Source of the DNA: Butyriboletus loyo
Taxonomy: Eukaryota > Basidiomycota > Agaricomycetes > Boletales > Boletaceae
Direction: 5' to 3'
Assembly: GCA_038093515.1 (NCBI GenBank)
Contig: JBBPSI010000124.1
Location: 1-64,000, forward strand
Length of the DNA: 64,000 bases
Shown here: positions 30,371 to 43,138 of the stretch, one piece after another
Layout of the letters: every line of letters begins with the position of its first letter
How positions within the stretch are numbered: the stretch's first letter is position 1
Notes under the pieces: generated by a model
Database searches by the model: none
Told to the model about the DNA's origin: nothing
Seen by the model: the letters and a program-made list of their open reading frames with translations, nothing else
Translations under genes and position numbers: made by a program

Positions 30371-33300
30371 ATGTCGCTCTCGATGCTCGTGGGTGGAGGC
30401 GCCGAATGTGGGCCTTCGAATCCGCTCCAGAGTCTGTCGAAGCGGTTTGATCAGGATCGAGGTGCACACCAGGTGGGTCGATGTGGAGCCCGGCTTACCG
30501 GGTGTGCCCAGTGGAGCTGGGTGGGGCGTTTATAGAGCAGTTGTGCTTATGCGCGCGTTCTCTGCAGGATATCGTGGGGCCGTCTCATTCCCGGGGAGAG
30601 GTATGTCGTTTCATCTCTGTTGACCGGCTCCACATGTCCCCGTATCCCATATCCCGTACACTGCTTTCATTCCTTCATCTTCCATCCTATCCCTATCATG
30701 AACATCGATTTTCCTTGCATATGTTCGGTGACCGGCAACGCTGACTGAATGACCCATCCATCCTGATCCTTCGTCTTCGTCTCCATGTACATTAGGTGCA
30801 TTTCCGATCCCAGCACGCTCCTGCACCGGAGTTGCAGCAAGAGGCGACGCGGTTCTTTGGCTCTGGACTCGCCCCGGCGCCACACGTGTCCCAGGTGCCC
30901 ATGTCGATGCCGGTGCAGCCGTTTGATGTCGCTGGGTTGCGCGACGCGTTGCCTGTAGCCCTGCCTATGGCTGCTCCTGCTCCTGCTGCTCCCGTGCAAC
31001 GCGCGCAGATGGATGGCGCGGCGAACGTAACGTGGTCCGCTGATTTCTTGGCACGTCAATCGACGATGGTCCAGACGCGCGCGCGCACGCCCACTCAGGC
31101 TCATGTACTGGCACACAGGCAAACGCAGGCTATCCCGGCGACGCTGGTGGAGATGCAGCAAGACCGGATGCAGAATTTGACGTCACCCATGGGGGAAGTG
31201 CACAGTGCGTCCCTGATGCTTGTGCGTCAAAACATGCTTCTCTGACCTGTTCTTTTTGTTTATTAATTTTGTTTTCCGCATTTGTTGTCGATTTTGTTAA
31301 AATTTCGTCTTGGCGACTCGTTCCAGGCGGTGCATTTCCGTGGAGCCCGGCGCATGCTGGGTATGGGATGAATATGATGACTGGTGTGGCGGGTCCAATG
31401 ACTGTTCCTGTGCAACGGCACATCGTACAGAGTGACCGTGAGTCTGCTGTTGACGTGTGTGGCAAACACGCCTGATTCGTCGGTTCATCCGGGTAGAGAT
31501 ATCTTGGGACAAGGAGTTTCAGTCACAGGAATCTTTGTTGAACGCCTCCGTGCCAGTACTCTTAGAATCCCTACCAGAACAACAACAAGAACGTCAGCAG
31601 GATGCGAAGGGTGGGGTGCCTGCTGACGAAATAGCTCGGCTTGCGGCGCAGGTGATAGACTCTGTGAAACACGAGCAGAACCCCAAGTTCCGGGAAAGCG
31701 AGTTTATGAATCTCATGCGTCAACTGCGGGACGGCGAGGTGACCGTCGAGAAGGACAACATCGTGCCAAGAGACGTTACGACGACCAGGGCCGTGGATGT
31801 GAAAGGCAAAGGACGTGAGGTGACGACATTCGACGATGTGACTGGTCTATCTTCCTCTTCCTCTTCGTCACAATCACAAGTCCCTCATTCGTATCAAGGT
31901 TCAGAGGAATTGAATGCGGCGTACGTGCAACAAGCGAAGGACTCCCTCGAGGCGTACTTCCATCAGGAAAATGCTGAATTCACCCAGTACTGGAATGCAC
32001 ATTACACGGGTCCGGCTACACACACGGAATCCACCGTTCAAGGGAGTAATGCGTGGGATGGGATGCAACGCGACTGGGATGCGTTCGAGGCGACAACGAC
32101 GGGTGTGAAGCCGGTCGTGGATTACCAATTCCAGACCAACAATCCATATCTACTCGGGGACTCCACCAGGACGCAGCATCATGCTTCGCACATGTCTCAT
32201 TCGCAACGGATATATGAGGTACGTACACATCACCCCATTCCATTCAAAACGAAGAATGGAATGTCATACCCATTAAACTTGGGATGGAAGGAGTTGAACA
32301 GCGTGGTTAATGTTTGTCTTTTTTTTTATCTTGGCAGAATGTTTTAGAGTTGGAAGCTGCTGTGCAACGAGATCCGATCAATGCAGCCGCATGGTTCGAG
32401 CTTGGCGTGAAACAACAAGAAAACGAACGCGAGGCAAAAGCTATCCAAGCGCTTCAGCGCGCAGTCGGTCACGACCCGTCCCATCTTCCTACATGGCTCG
32501 CGCTCGCGGTGTCGTATACCAACGATAACCACCGGTTGGGGACGTACGACGCAATTCGAGAGTGGGTATTGCAGAATTCCAAATATGAGACGATCGTGTC
32601 GAGTACAAGGTTGGCCACGGACGCGCGAGGTGATTTTGCGGGATTGATCAATGTCCTGGTTCAAATGGCGAGGTATGCGGATCAACAAGGGGCAGGTGTG
32701 GATGCGGACGTGCAGGTCGCGCTGGCGGTGCTGCTAAATACGACGGAGGTGCGTCTTCTCTCTTTTCTTTTTTTAAAAAAGGTCACCTCCGTTTGGGCTT
32801 TCTAATTATGAACCATTGCTCCTCAGGAATACACTAAGGCGGTGGATTGTTTTCTCGCAGCGTTGGCTGTTCGACCAGACGTACGTGTGTTATGATGCTC
32901 GTGTGTCGTCTCTCTTTTTTTTGACGATCGTCCGGTATCTCAGGACTGGCTGTTGTATAACCGCGTTGGGGCGACGATGGCCAACAACGGGCAGGGTGCA
33001 GATGCCCTCGAATATTATTTTCGAGCGCTCGACCTGAATCCTGGCTATATTCGGGCGAGGTGCGTTTTTCATGCCGTCTCATCTCCAGTCACCCCGTAAT
33101 TTGAACTACCGACAGGTTCAATCTGGGCATATCCTGTATTAATCTCCGGGTGAGTCCCGTGTCGCACACCTTACCCACACACGGATGTTCGATTCTAAAC
33201 GTGGCTTTTTTTTTTGCTGTGTTTATAGCGCTACGAAGAAGCGGCGTCGCACATTTTAGACGCGCTCGTGTTGCAGGACAGTGATGGGATCGAAGACGGG

Positions 33301-33532
33301 ACGGGTATGAACGATGCACGCGTGGTGACGTCGTTGACGCTCTGGGAGAGTTTAAAGACGACGTGTTTGCATTTACAGCGGGCCGACTTGGCGTCCATGT
33401 GTGACCGTCGGGATTTGGATGGTGCGTAGTTTTCTGTTTGGGTTCGTGGCACTCGTTTATTCATCCGTTACCTTGGTGCTTGGGTGTGCGTTGCGGTCGT
33501 CAGGGTTCAGGAGGGTGTTTCACGAGGTGTGA
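30371..33532 (+). CDS. PEX5: Peroxisomal targeting signal 1 receptor PEX5
   Basis: Pex5 binds the C-terminal SKL-type signal of cargo in the cytosol and carries it into the peroxisome. It starts MSLSMLVGGGAECGPSNPLQ, with the conserved Cys (residue 13) used for ubiquitin-driven recycling. Aromatic WxxxF-type motifs for Pex13/Pex14 binding appear: WSADF, WDKEF and WDAF. The C-terminal half is a tetratricopeptide array (from NVLELEAAVQRDP through YRGAR-type repeats such as ALEYYFRALDLNPGYIRARFNLG), ending FRRVFHEV. First exons: 30371-30472, 30568-30600, then from 30796. Further short introns interrupt the TPR part, the last within LDLDGF. Function links it with lipid and gluconeogenic metabolism, but no co-regulation is visible. 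Confidence 0.95.
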
Positions 33533-34207
33533 AGTTTGAGGGGTGGGGAAGACGGTGGAGTTTGGATGTTACTTTGGGCTCGAAGTGGGGTCATTTTGCA
33601 CGACAAAGTCGCAGCGTGTGCATACAATGATTGTGCTACTTTACACTGAGTGCATGGCTGGAATACAAAATACAATTCATCTGATCTGTCAGACACGGCC
33701 CAGGTGCGGTAGTGTAGAAGCTCAACTCGCTGGCGGGACCCCCCTCAGATTGTACTAGTATCCAAGTACACTCTGGTACATAATTCTTACTGGGACCTAG
33801 CTGGAGCATGACTACTGGCGAGGAAGAAAAAAGGGGGGACAGAACATATCTGCAGGCAATGAACATCGACATCCTTTGTCGATCGACGTCGACCCCCCTC
33901 AACAAGTACAAGTTCCAATTGGCATCTCCTTATGATCAAGTTCCTTGGGCACTGGATCAGCCTCAGCGTCACAATATCATGATGTCTAACAAGTTCTTTC
34001 GTAGCAACAGGCTTTAATATGATGATCTGCACTCGTGGGTTTGTCCGAGAGTGAAACACGAAGATGCGATATTCATAGTAGCTGGCTGTGCTTCCCCTCG
34101 TCTTCGTGTGGCACCACCCTCATATTCCCTGGCGGCCACTACATGGCTGCGCCCAGTGGACGTCGGGCCAGGTAGCAAGATCCTTGACGGTGACACAGAC
34201 GAGCGTC

Positions 34208-34233
34208 CCCCAATAACAATAACAATAACAATA
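34208..34233. repeat. AATAAC hexanucleotide microsatellite
   Basis: Four head-to-tail copies of AATAAC in non-coding DNA. Confidence 0.75.
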
Positions 34234-34720
34234 ACTCTCGCACGTACGATATACGCATACCTCGCTTTCTTTCACGCGGACTTGAGGTCATCCGGACTGC
34301 ATCGCCGTGACGTCGACCCGATCCGAGACTCGAAACTCGAACTCGATTCTGATGTTGTAGTGAGTGGCACTGGCGTTTTGAACTTTACTTACGATCACGC
34401 ACGTTGTGTTCGCCCGGGGAGAGCACCCCAAGGGCCAACTTGAAACGAAAAAAGAAGGCACACGGGTCCCCCGTCGGTAGCTCGTCGCGATGCGTACAGT
34501 ACTGTCGACGATGATATTCGCAGGGGATCGATCGGGTGTGGGCCGCGTCGCGTCGCACGGTTAGACGACTCAGTGCCCGCGCATTCGGTTCAATATTGGC
34601 AGTTTCCAAGCCAAGATCTAATCCGAACCCAAACCGACGGCGACATCGACGCCAGTCGTTCCCCCTCCGAGTCGTGCTCGGGGGCTCTACAGCACGGTTG
34701 TCGTCGACGATGCAAGAAAA

Positions 34721-35221
34721 TTATGCAAGGTCCGGACCCGAGTTTCTTTTTTTTTTGCTTGGAAAGCGCTGCTCGGCCCGGGGCCGTGTCGAGCATCGGA
34801 CTTGCGTGGACTCGAAGGGGACGTGTGCAGGATCTGGTTGGTGTATTGTGGTGATTGCAGAGGGGAGAGGGGAAAGCCTACCCTGAAGCGCGTGAGGGGA
34901 TACGCTCGTTCTTGCTCGCGAGAGATAGTACTTCAAGGCTCTTTCCATGCTGTGATGATCCACGCTGACAAGGACAGGGAGATTCACACCTTCCAAGACT
35001 CGAGTCTCTGCATCGGAGGTATCGTCGTCGAGGCTGCTAGATTCAACGCAACTTACTATTTGTAGGCACGAGCAATCATGAATCATGAATCATGAATCAG
35101 GTCTAGACATGTTCGGTACCACTGGCAAGTACTTACTAATCCACCGACGCGCCTTCATCACGTCGAGCTCCCGCATGATTTGATCCAACATTTCAAGTAA
35201 CGTCTGCTCAGATGAGCGCAT
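34721..35221 (-). CDS. Possible 139-aa protein, two exons
   Basis: Exon 1 (35221-35137) starts ATG, MRSSEQTLLEMLDQIMRELD, a plausible amphipathic helix. A GTAAGT donor leads to an acceptor CAAATAG and exon 2 (35055-34721), giving an in-frame total of 140 codons. Exon 2 begins acidic (SSSLDDDTSDAET) and becomes basic and low-complexity towards the end. A terminal intron may shorten it. No family recognised. The splice donor is perfect, which is the main support. Confidence 0.3.
35073..35097. repeat. AATCATG tandem repeat
   Basis: Three and a half copies of a 7-bp unit, lying inside the intron of the possible two-exon minus-strand ORF. Confidence 0.7.
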
Positions 35222-36323
35222 TCAGAACTTGAACTTGACTTCTCGATTGCGACACATGGACGTACGACCCCCCCCCTCCGAGTCGGGCCTCGATCGAGGA
35301 ATAATAATAATATGGGTCCTGCTCAGTGCATAGCGCCAGAGATATACCGGCTGGAATTAATAGTATATGATTTGACAATCCAACACACCGGTGACTGGGC
35401 ACCTCTTTTCGACGTCGACGCTGTCGAATTCAAGAGTAAGTGGATCCTATCGACCCCGAACGTCGAACGTTAACCCTCGGAGACGAATCGGCGACGGTCC
35501 AGGTTAGCCAGGCCTATGATTATGGATCCCTCGAGGGGGGGTACTGATACGTTTCTTCAGACCTTGTTCGTCCGAATGTTCCGAACCGCAACGCGACGAT
35601 CGGTTTCCGTGAGTCGCCGAGAGACAGTCCGTAAACGAGTTTCGGACCGACCGACTCACGTCGACCACGTTCGATTGTGCCACTGACCGGCCATTGCCAA
35701 GTGCACCGGCATACCACGGATGGAGTCCATGTCATGGACGTCGATCTCGGAGGCCCGACGGTTCGCGCCTGTTTCCATGTTATGCGTTCGTCGTGTCAGA
35801 CTGCCCAGGCAGCGACGTGTTCGAGACGTCCTCTTTGCAAACAACTCGCAGTCGGATGCTTGACGATTTTTTTGGGAGGGTACGTTATTTAATTCTCACC
35901 TCCTCTCATCACCAACTTCACCCAAATGCTCGACAAACTAACCGACCGGTTCGATGTTCATCAATCACCACGCACGCATTACTTTCGTCCATTCTCATAA
36001 AAAACGTATAAAAAACAGAAAAAAACAAAAACGGTAATGTAGAAAAGTATCAAGGGGAGAAGACTAGAGACTTACAAATACATCCTTTACAAAGAAGGGA
36101 GAAAAGAAAAGTCAGTTCGTGCATGGGTCGACATCTACCTTTAATCGCTCGTCCCCCCTACTCGAAAATCGTAAAACCTCAGTCGGCATTAAGAGAACGA
36201 GAATATTAATTTCTCGGAAAAATAAAGCGGGAAGATGAGGAAGGCGAGAGGTATGGAGGGGAAGGGCTTAAGCAGAATCCCCGACAACATGTTCGACGAA
36301 CTGGCTTAAAAGGGCGGTCTAAC

Positions 36324-39300
36324 TCATTGGAAATAAACCGTCTGTACTTCGCTTTGGGCAAACGCCAAATTACAATTCGGACACCGCCGTTGACGCGTCG
36401 AGATACGCGTGTCCACGCACGGCTTGCAAAACGCTGGCACGGACCACAAGGTGAGTCCCAGTGAGTCGCGAAGAAAATCAAAAACGAGACGTACTGTGCA
36501 TACATTTCGTCAGAACGACCTCACGCATTCCTTGTTTGCATGTCGTGCATTTCACGATTTTCTGTCAAAAAAACAAACGTCGTTTACAATCCTTACTGGG
36601 TCAACACGGGACCCACCCAAAGCCCTTCGTTTTCCTGAGCGAGCGCTTCCTCCCGTGCGCTCGCAGGCGCAATTGCTGAACTCATCTTCTTGAGCTTTCT
36701 CTCAGCGTGGTTTCTTGTCCGGGATACCTCCTCCTCGGCGGCTTTCAACGACGACTCTAGCTTACGCATGTAGACACCGCGCTCACTTGCGAAAGCAATG
36801 GCCTGCAGGCGTCGCATCGGCCAAGTGAGCGACCAGCACAAGTAAGAAGTGTATGCCGGCGTACCTCTGCCACGCGTTTCTTCTCCGCTTCCACCATCAT
36901 TTGCCATTTCGAAACGTCTGCTTCGAGTGTCCTGATCCGCTTATCCGTGTTATCGATCGCCCTCCGGCTCAGGACATTCATCTTCTCAAGGTCGGCCTTT
37001 TCCGAAAGACGATCACGACCGTTTTAATAGAATGAAACGGACAGAAGCCAAAAAGACGCACGACTTGGCCGCTCAGCTGTTTCTCAACCTCTGCAGCACG
37101 TTCGACAGCCTTGCCCTGTTTCTCAAGCTGACGTACCATCGCCTTTCGTTCTGATTCACCCATCTCCTTCTCGCGCATCGCGGCAAAGTACTTGTTTTCC
37201 GCCTTGGCTTTCTGTGTTACGCCATCGCACCAATCAGCTCCTTCCATCGTCCGCTAATACGGGACAGCGCACCTCGTGGGCCATCTTTTGCAACTTTTCC
37301 TCAGATGCATTCAAGTCAAACACTTTCTTTTTCACCTGTTGGTCCAAACCCTCCCACAGAGAGGACAGTCGATCGATCTCCGCGAACAAGGATGTCTCCG
37401 CTTGCGCTTGTTGTTCTGTGAGTAATCGTAACTTTTGTAGCTCGCCGTCCTTCGTCTCGAGTTGCTGGCAAAGTGTGCGCATGTCTGGTGCGGGGGATTC
37501 GCCGAATATGGAACGATAGCGTGCTAACTCTTTTGATGTCCTTGCAAGCTCTTCGCAAGCAGTCGTTTCGGCCGTGATATGTTGCGCGACATCGGGATGT
37601 TCCTTGTTTAGCGTGGACAATGCTTGTCCGAGCGCCGCAGACTTGGCTTCAGCCTCACTGATCAACGTCAGCCCGACAAGCCAAGTAAAAGCACAGAGTT
37701 GGCTCACTCCAGCTTCCGCTTCAGGCCGCGCACGTAATCGAGGTCCTCAAACTTGCCTTCGAAAAAGTACTTCATGAGGTCCTCGTCTCCGGACAGTGCA
37801 GCCAACCTTGCTTTATGTCGTGCAACTTCTGACTGCAACTGCGATATCCGTTCTGACCGCGACTCTGCGAGTTCCTTCAGCTCATGTATAGACTGCAGCC
37901 TGACCGAGTCCCTGGCTTTCCGCTCAGACAATTCTGCCCCATACTGGTCCCGCAGTTCCCGGACTCGGACGTTGTCTGCGTCCCGTTTCGACAAGAGCGT
38001 CTTGACTTCTTGCGTCGCTTGCTGTGCTGCAACCTACGTGATGTAAGAATAGTTGACAGTACAACGTTTTTGACGACGGACTTGGATTTCTTCCTCAAAC
38101 TCTTTTCGCGACGCCCGGAGTTGATCGAGGGCTTCGTTGAGCTGTGTCATCTCCTGCGTCTTCTCGGCGAGCGCGCTCTCCAGATGTGATGCGTGATCGA
38201 ATAAAAGCTTGTAATGTGGGGTTTCGTTGATGACCTCCACCGACGGCGCTTTCACCTAAGAGTATTCAGTGGTAAATGGACAATTGAAACCAACAACGAC
38301 GTTCATACCTCGATTTTCAGACGAGTGACTTCTTCCATCAAATGGTTGTTCTCAGCATCCAGCGTGGAGATTTGTTCATTCTTGCTTTTCAAAGCATCTT
38401 GGAACTCCTCTGAATCTCCTGGTAGAAGGTGATCGTGTCCATTCAGCTGAGGATGCTAGACCATCCGTCAGCGAGGCTAACGCGTTCGTTTCATACGCAC
38501 CGGTGGTGAATCCGAATGAGCCTGCGGTGATCCACTCCCCGGCTGAATATCCTCCATCGCTAATTCTTCCTTGGGCAACGACGACGACTGCGCCTGCATT
38601 GCAGTCACAGCAGTACTCTTCAACCTATCAATCCGCATCTCTGCAGCCGAAAGCTCCTCTTGGCATCGCGCCCTATCCGCCTCGACCTCTTCCAACCGTT
38701 TCCGCATCACCGCGACCTCGGAACGTAGTGCCGTGCACTACACCTCTAAGTGGACACGAAACACAGCCTGGACGATCTAACACGCACCTCGGTCTGCACC
38801 TTTTGGCAGCGCTGATACGTCGCATCTTGACTGACCGCCGGTCGAGCCTTGAGGAAACTCGTCACGAGGCGTTGCGTCGCGTGCATGTTCTGCTCGAGCG
38901 CAGTTTTCAGATTCGAGTCGGCCGATACGTGCTGCGATAGATCAAACAAGTCTGCGTGGACGATCAAAGGCGAGTGTGAGATACGTCTAACCGTACGCTC
39001 GATTCCAGGAAAAGAAGACACACCTTTGGTCTCGACGACGACATTGGGTATGTCGTCCTGCGTCGTGAGCGTCCGTATCGTGTCTACCAACTAGGATATG
39101 ATATGAAAGAGAAACAAGTTGTCGGTCAATGACCCGTTGCGTCAGATGAATCCAACAGCCAAAAGGCTCACCTGTTCCCAGCACGCCGCGATCGCGACCA
39201 AGCCCGCCTCACACGTACTCTTGCGCTGCTCCAACTGTGCGATACGCGCCTGACCTTTCTCGTTCTCTCGTGCATAGTGGCGCATCCGTCGAAACAAGGC

Positions 39301-39557
39301 ATCCTTGCGAAAAAGCTATACTCGTAAAAAAAATATAGAAAAAAAGAGACAGGAAGTGTGACTACGAAGGAGACGTCGACGCGGGGTGTGCCCACCTCGA
39401 GCTGGTCGTCCGCCGTGGGCTCTGGAACGGCGTCGGATGTGCCATTGGCAATGGAGTGGGGACTTGGGCCGACGCCGGGGGAAGTGATGACTCGTTTTTT
39501 TGGTTGGGTTGTAAGCTCACCGTCGTCTGTAAATGGGCGTTTTCTGGATTCCATCAT
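36324..39557 (-). CDS. BRE1: BRE1 E3 ubiquitin ligase for histone H2B
   Basis: Bre1 works with Rad6 in the nucleus to monoubiquitinate histone H2B, which in turn promotes H3K4 and H3K79 methylation. The start MMESRKRPFTDDGEL with PKKR nearby fits fungal Bre1. The body is a long series of coiled-coil segments (for example VEVINETPHYKLLFDHASHL; RADADNVRVRELRDQYGAEL-like stretches) broken by many short introns. The C-terminal RING is complete after splicing: KCTTCKQGMREVVLTKCMH, then TFCKPC, then RRCPNCNLAFAQSEVQTVYF and TGA. The intron inside the RING falls between CMH and TFC. The start codon lies 101 bp downstream of the stop of the allantoicase fusion gene, in tandem. Confidence 0.93.
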
Positions 39558-39658
39558 CGCATAACAGAAACAAGAGAGAAACGCAGTCGCAAGTTGGGTT
39601 CAAGTCAACTCTGTGCAAACGCGAGGTGGAAGAGACACCTCGTTTCAAACTCCGACAC
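39558..39658. other. Very short tandem intergenic gap
   Basis: About 100 bp between the allantoicase-fusion stop and the BRE1 start, so the BRE1 promoter must overlap the 3' end of the upstream gene. Confidence 0.6.
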
Positions 39659-41954
39659 TTAGTTGGGTATCTGCAGCTCGATTGGCCCCTTCGCCTCCTC
39701 CTCCTCCTCCAACTCGACCACCTCACAGTCTGCCTTGTCTCCGTTCCCAATCTGCGTCTCGACACACGTAAAGTCCATTGGCTAGTCAATGATTAGTAGT
39801 ACACAAGGAAGATGGTCCCGTTATTCACCTTGTCCAACACCGTCATCGGTTGGTCTGTCGAGATCCATGAGTGAACCGACGACCGAGCATCTACGACGCA
39901 CTTACGCCAAACACCCGTATCATACACCACACCCTGCCCCGCACTCGCCACGAACGCCCTCACCGTCCCCAAATCTGGCTTGTCATCCTCCCCGTTCAGC
40001 GCCACCACCACCAAGTACCTCTTCCCGGGCTCTCGAATCGTTTCGTCCCCCTCAAAACCCCCACCCCCCATCGGCACAAACGCCTGATTTGTATACGGAT
40101 GCCGCTCCAACACACTTAGCCTCACCCGTCCATTCTTGACTAGCACAGGCTGACAACGGTACACAGATAGCCCCGACGTGGCACCCGCATCATCAGGATA
40201 TGACGTCCGCAACAGCGCAAGCTTGTGGAATTTACTCGCAGTGCCACCGTTAGCGGGAGTGATCTTCATACCTCGCGGCGCAGCCATATGATCACCGTAC
40301 GCTTGAATGACCTGTCCATATGGCGCAAACGCCTCGTGTGTCAGCGGTAGGACCGGGATAGCCTTGGCCTTGGTTACAGCATGGGTGGCGTTCCCCACAT
40401 CCCGTGAAGAGCACCCCTCCGTATCCACGAGACCCTTACTTGATACAATTGCTGCCGCGGCCTGACCCGCCACCCCTCTCGTGCCGATAATCCTCACCCG
40501 CTTGATCCCCCCATCCGGATAGATCGTCACTTTAACGTGACTATAGATATCCGCCGGCTTCGGATCCAGTTGGAAGAAATGCCTCCTGTGCGGCCCTAAC
40601 TGCACCCGAGATAAGATCGGAACCCACAAGTCGTTGTCACCCTTTGGAACATCCCCCTTGGTTATATAATACCCATGCAATTCGCAGCTTTCCGGAAAGT
40701 TACCCTTGAAATGGGCCGTGTCGATTTCGGCGACCTGTAGCCTCCCAGGGGCAGCCCTGTGGGAACATGTCGCGATTAGATAGGGGCCCAAGAACAGGAC
40801 CCTCACAGTTGAATGATAACCCAATCTTTGTGTCCCTTCTGCCTGCTTCGCTTGGTTTCCCATCCGTCACCCATATCCTGGCCTACAACGTGTTTCACCG
40901 AACAGAACGCGATTGAACCAGCAAACTCCATCCTCACCTCGTCCTGGTAAGATCAAATTTGAACCCACGCCGAAATGTTGGTCAGACGTATACACGACTC
41001 GTCCGCCTGCGAAGACATGGGCCAGATCAAACGACACTGCGTCGTCAGCTGGTTGAACGGGCGCAACATGGCCATACACCCTGAAGCGTGCCTACAACGA
41101 CGTCGTTCGTATCAATACCCGGAATGCCCGTTGATGTGTGCTCACGATGCCGCCATCAGGATACATGTTGAGTTTGACGTAATTGAACTGCGTAGTGTCG
41201 GGGATCTTGAAGAGGTGTCGGGAGGAGGGTCCGAGTTGGACTTTGGGGAGTATCCCTGTCCACTGTGAGAGTAAGGACACGAGTATTCTTGGTGGTGAGG
41301 GGGATGTTTGGAGAATACGTTGGTGTGCATACCGTTGCAATGGTGAGGTCCGGATCGGACTCGGAGTCAGGTACGAGGAGCGCATCGACTGAGACTTCGG
41401 GCGCTTCGTTGCCTACGATGTGCATCAACGATGACTCCCCCGCGTGCACGAGGACATGGGAGCTCACCATTGAAATGAGACGTGTCAATATCAAAGCCTA
41501 CGATCGTACCCGTCGTGCCAAGGCGGATGGTGCACCTTTACGATTGTTATTCGCCTGCTGGACACCGGGCGACGGAAACGTACCAATCAAACGCCAGGTT
41601 ATGCCTCCTCGACTCCCATCCACTATACAACGCGCCATTTGGTCCGAATTGACCTTTCAAACTCGGTGCGGGCTACGTGAAATTCAAACAGGGGACAGAT
41701 CGGGAATCAAAATATTGGACCGCGATTGGGGGGACGGGAGAGAGGTGAGTGCTTACCTCGACGAGGAGGAGATGAGACGCTGCAGCGAAGAACTCGTCAG
41801 AGACGTTGATTATCTTGCCACCAAGTGCTACACTCGAGAGCTCTAGACAATTTAAAAAAAAAACGAGTTAAACCTAGCGACGGCGCGGGCGCTCACCGGT
41901 CGTCTGACCAAACGTGGTCGGGAAGGTGTCGAGTGGGACACGCTGATAAGACAT
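39659..41954 (-). CDS. DAL2,3: Allantoicase - ureidoglycolate lyase fusion (purine degradation)
   Basis: Allantoicase splits allantoate to ureidoglycolate and urea; ureidoglycolate lyase then yields glyoxylate and a second urea. Here both are one protein. The start is [11 protein letters not shown] at 41954. Two allantoicase repeats are visible: [14 protein letters not shown] with [11 protein letters not shown], then [16 protein letters not shown] with [10 protein letters not shown], each followed by a conserved LGPxxxHxF ([22 protein letters not shown]) and YPDGGI. After an Ala-rich linker the lyase domain runs from [19 protein letters not shown] through [14 protein letters not shown] to [13 protein letters not shown] final intron (donor GTGAAT, branch-like CTACTAAT) joins to [10 protein letters not shown] and an acidic tail ending ELQIPN. 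If the intron were retained, translation would stop at 39793. Cryptococcus has a comparable fused gene named DAL2,3,3. Confidence 0.92.
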
Positions 41955-42766
41955 GGGTGTTCGATTTGAACTTGGCGGTTGTTAATGTGTAGTGATATAA
42001 CAGATCATCATATTTATATATTCCCTGTCGCTTTATCGCCGGATCTCTTATCGACGCCATCAAGTCCTCCTGTAGAGGATCGCTGGAGCCCCCATGTCGA
42101 GCTGGTGAGTCCGCGACATCTCGTTCGTTTGAACACTGACACCACGTTTACACATCCCTTGTTGATGCCTGAACGCCCTCGCTCGATCGCAGGTCGTCCT
42201 GTTTACAAACCAGGGTCCCCAACGGTGTACAACCAAAAGACCGTACGCGTTGTTCGATGATATCCGTTCATTTATAAAACGCCATTCAGGCCATCTATGA
42301 TTCCATCATCGCAACATCGTCCCATGCTGTAGTCGAACACCTTTGCCCTGGTCTCACTTGATCGTCCCTATCAACCGGCTCTGCCAGTCACGTCTTCCGC
42401 AGCAGAGGGCCACGCGACGCTCGACCCGGGCTTGAAATGAACGATAACACAGCATGGTATGGTTGGGTACGACGATCATCCTTCGCGGACTCCGCCAAGC
42501 TCCGACGAGGTTCCTATTCAGGATGAAGAGATGGCGCGTTGATCTGAAATTGGAGTCCGTGGACGCTCTCTCGACCAGGACACGTCGAAGGGACGGGTAA
42601 GGGTCCTGTGCCAAGATCAGGGCGCAGTTTGAATAGCTAAACAGACCCTCAGTCAAACGACGTCGCGGGGCTCATCTCCTCCGTTGGTCTCGTCCACTCG
42701 GACCATAGTCTAGTCCTCGGCGCATTGTCCTCAGTCATTGTCCTGCCATCCACCTTATCATTCATT

Positions 42767-42793
42767 CTTGTCCTTGTCCTTGTCCTTGTCCAC
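42767..42793. repeat. TTGTCC hexanucleotide repeat
   Basis: Four head-to-tail copies of TTGTCC just before the weak ORF at 42799. Confidence 0.7.
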
Positions 42794-42798
42794 CGGCC

Positions 42799-42996
42799 AT
42801 GTCCATGTCCACACCTCGACCCACGCCACGGAAGCGTCCGACACGGTCTAGATCGCAGATCGCCGCAATCCCATTCACCATTGACTCTGATCCCGACCAC
42901 GCGTCTCCATTGTCCCTCGGCATACACGCCAAAGTCCTTCAAGCCCAACAGGGCATCAACGAACCACAAGCGTACAACGAGGCCACTTTTTCATAA
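42799..42996 (+). CDS. Possible 65-aa basic small protein
   Basis: A single-exon ORF with ATG and TAA. It starts MSMSTPRPTPRKRPTRSRSQ, strongly basic, and continues with a more mixed C-terminal half (LGIHAKVLQAQQGINEPQ). No family recognised. The ORF is short and could be chance. Confidence 0.25.
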   Translation: MSMSTPRPTPRKRPTRSRSQIAAIPFTIDSDPDHASPLSLGIHAKVLQAQQGINEPQAYNEATFS

Positions 42997-43131
42997 AATT
43001 AATTAATCAATGATGGCGGAAGCAAAACGTGCAGTCCACAACCATCCAACGCCTAGCCTCCAATATCCACATCACAGCTCGTCTCATCCGATGCCTCGTC
43101 CATGCGAGTAATCTGTTGGACACTCCAGAGG

Positions 43132-43138
43132 TATATAA
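43132..43138 (+). promoter_or_regulatory. TATA-like box
   Basis: TATATAA lies 77 bp before the chosen ATG of the next gene, which supports that start over the longer frame opening at 43029. Confidence 0.45.

Larger units (their letters stand above)
33533..36323. other. Long gene-poor interval
   Basis: About 2.8 kb without a confident gene. It contains PEX5 and BRE1 3' flanks, an AATAAC-type hexamer run (about 34208-34233), a 7-bp AATCATG tandem (about 35073-35097) and a weak two-exon minus-strand ORF listed separately. I searched for tRNA-like arms and found none. Confidence 0.5.

Noticed and set aside
33533..36323. tRNA or small RNA genes in the gene-poor interval
   Set aside because: No B-box-like GGTTCGAANCC or paired arms could be found by eye.
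41979..42260. 93-codon ORF upstream of the 240-aa protein gene
   Set aside because: No domain, and alternative splicing readings give no consistent frame; likely chance.
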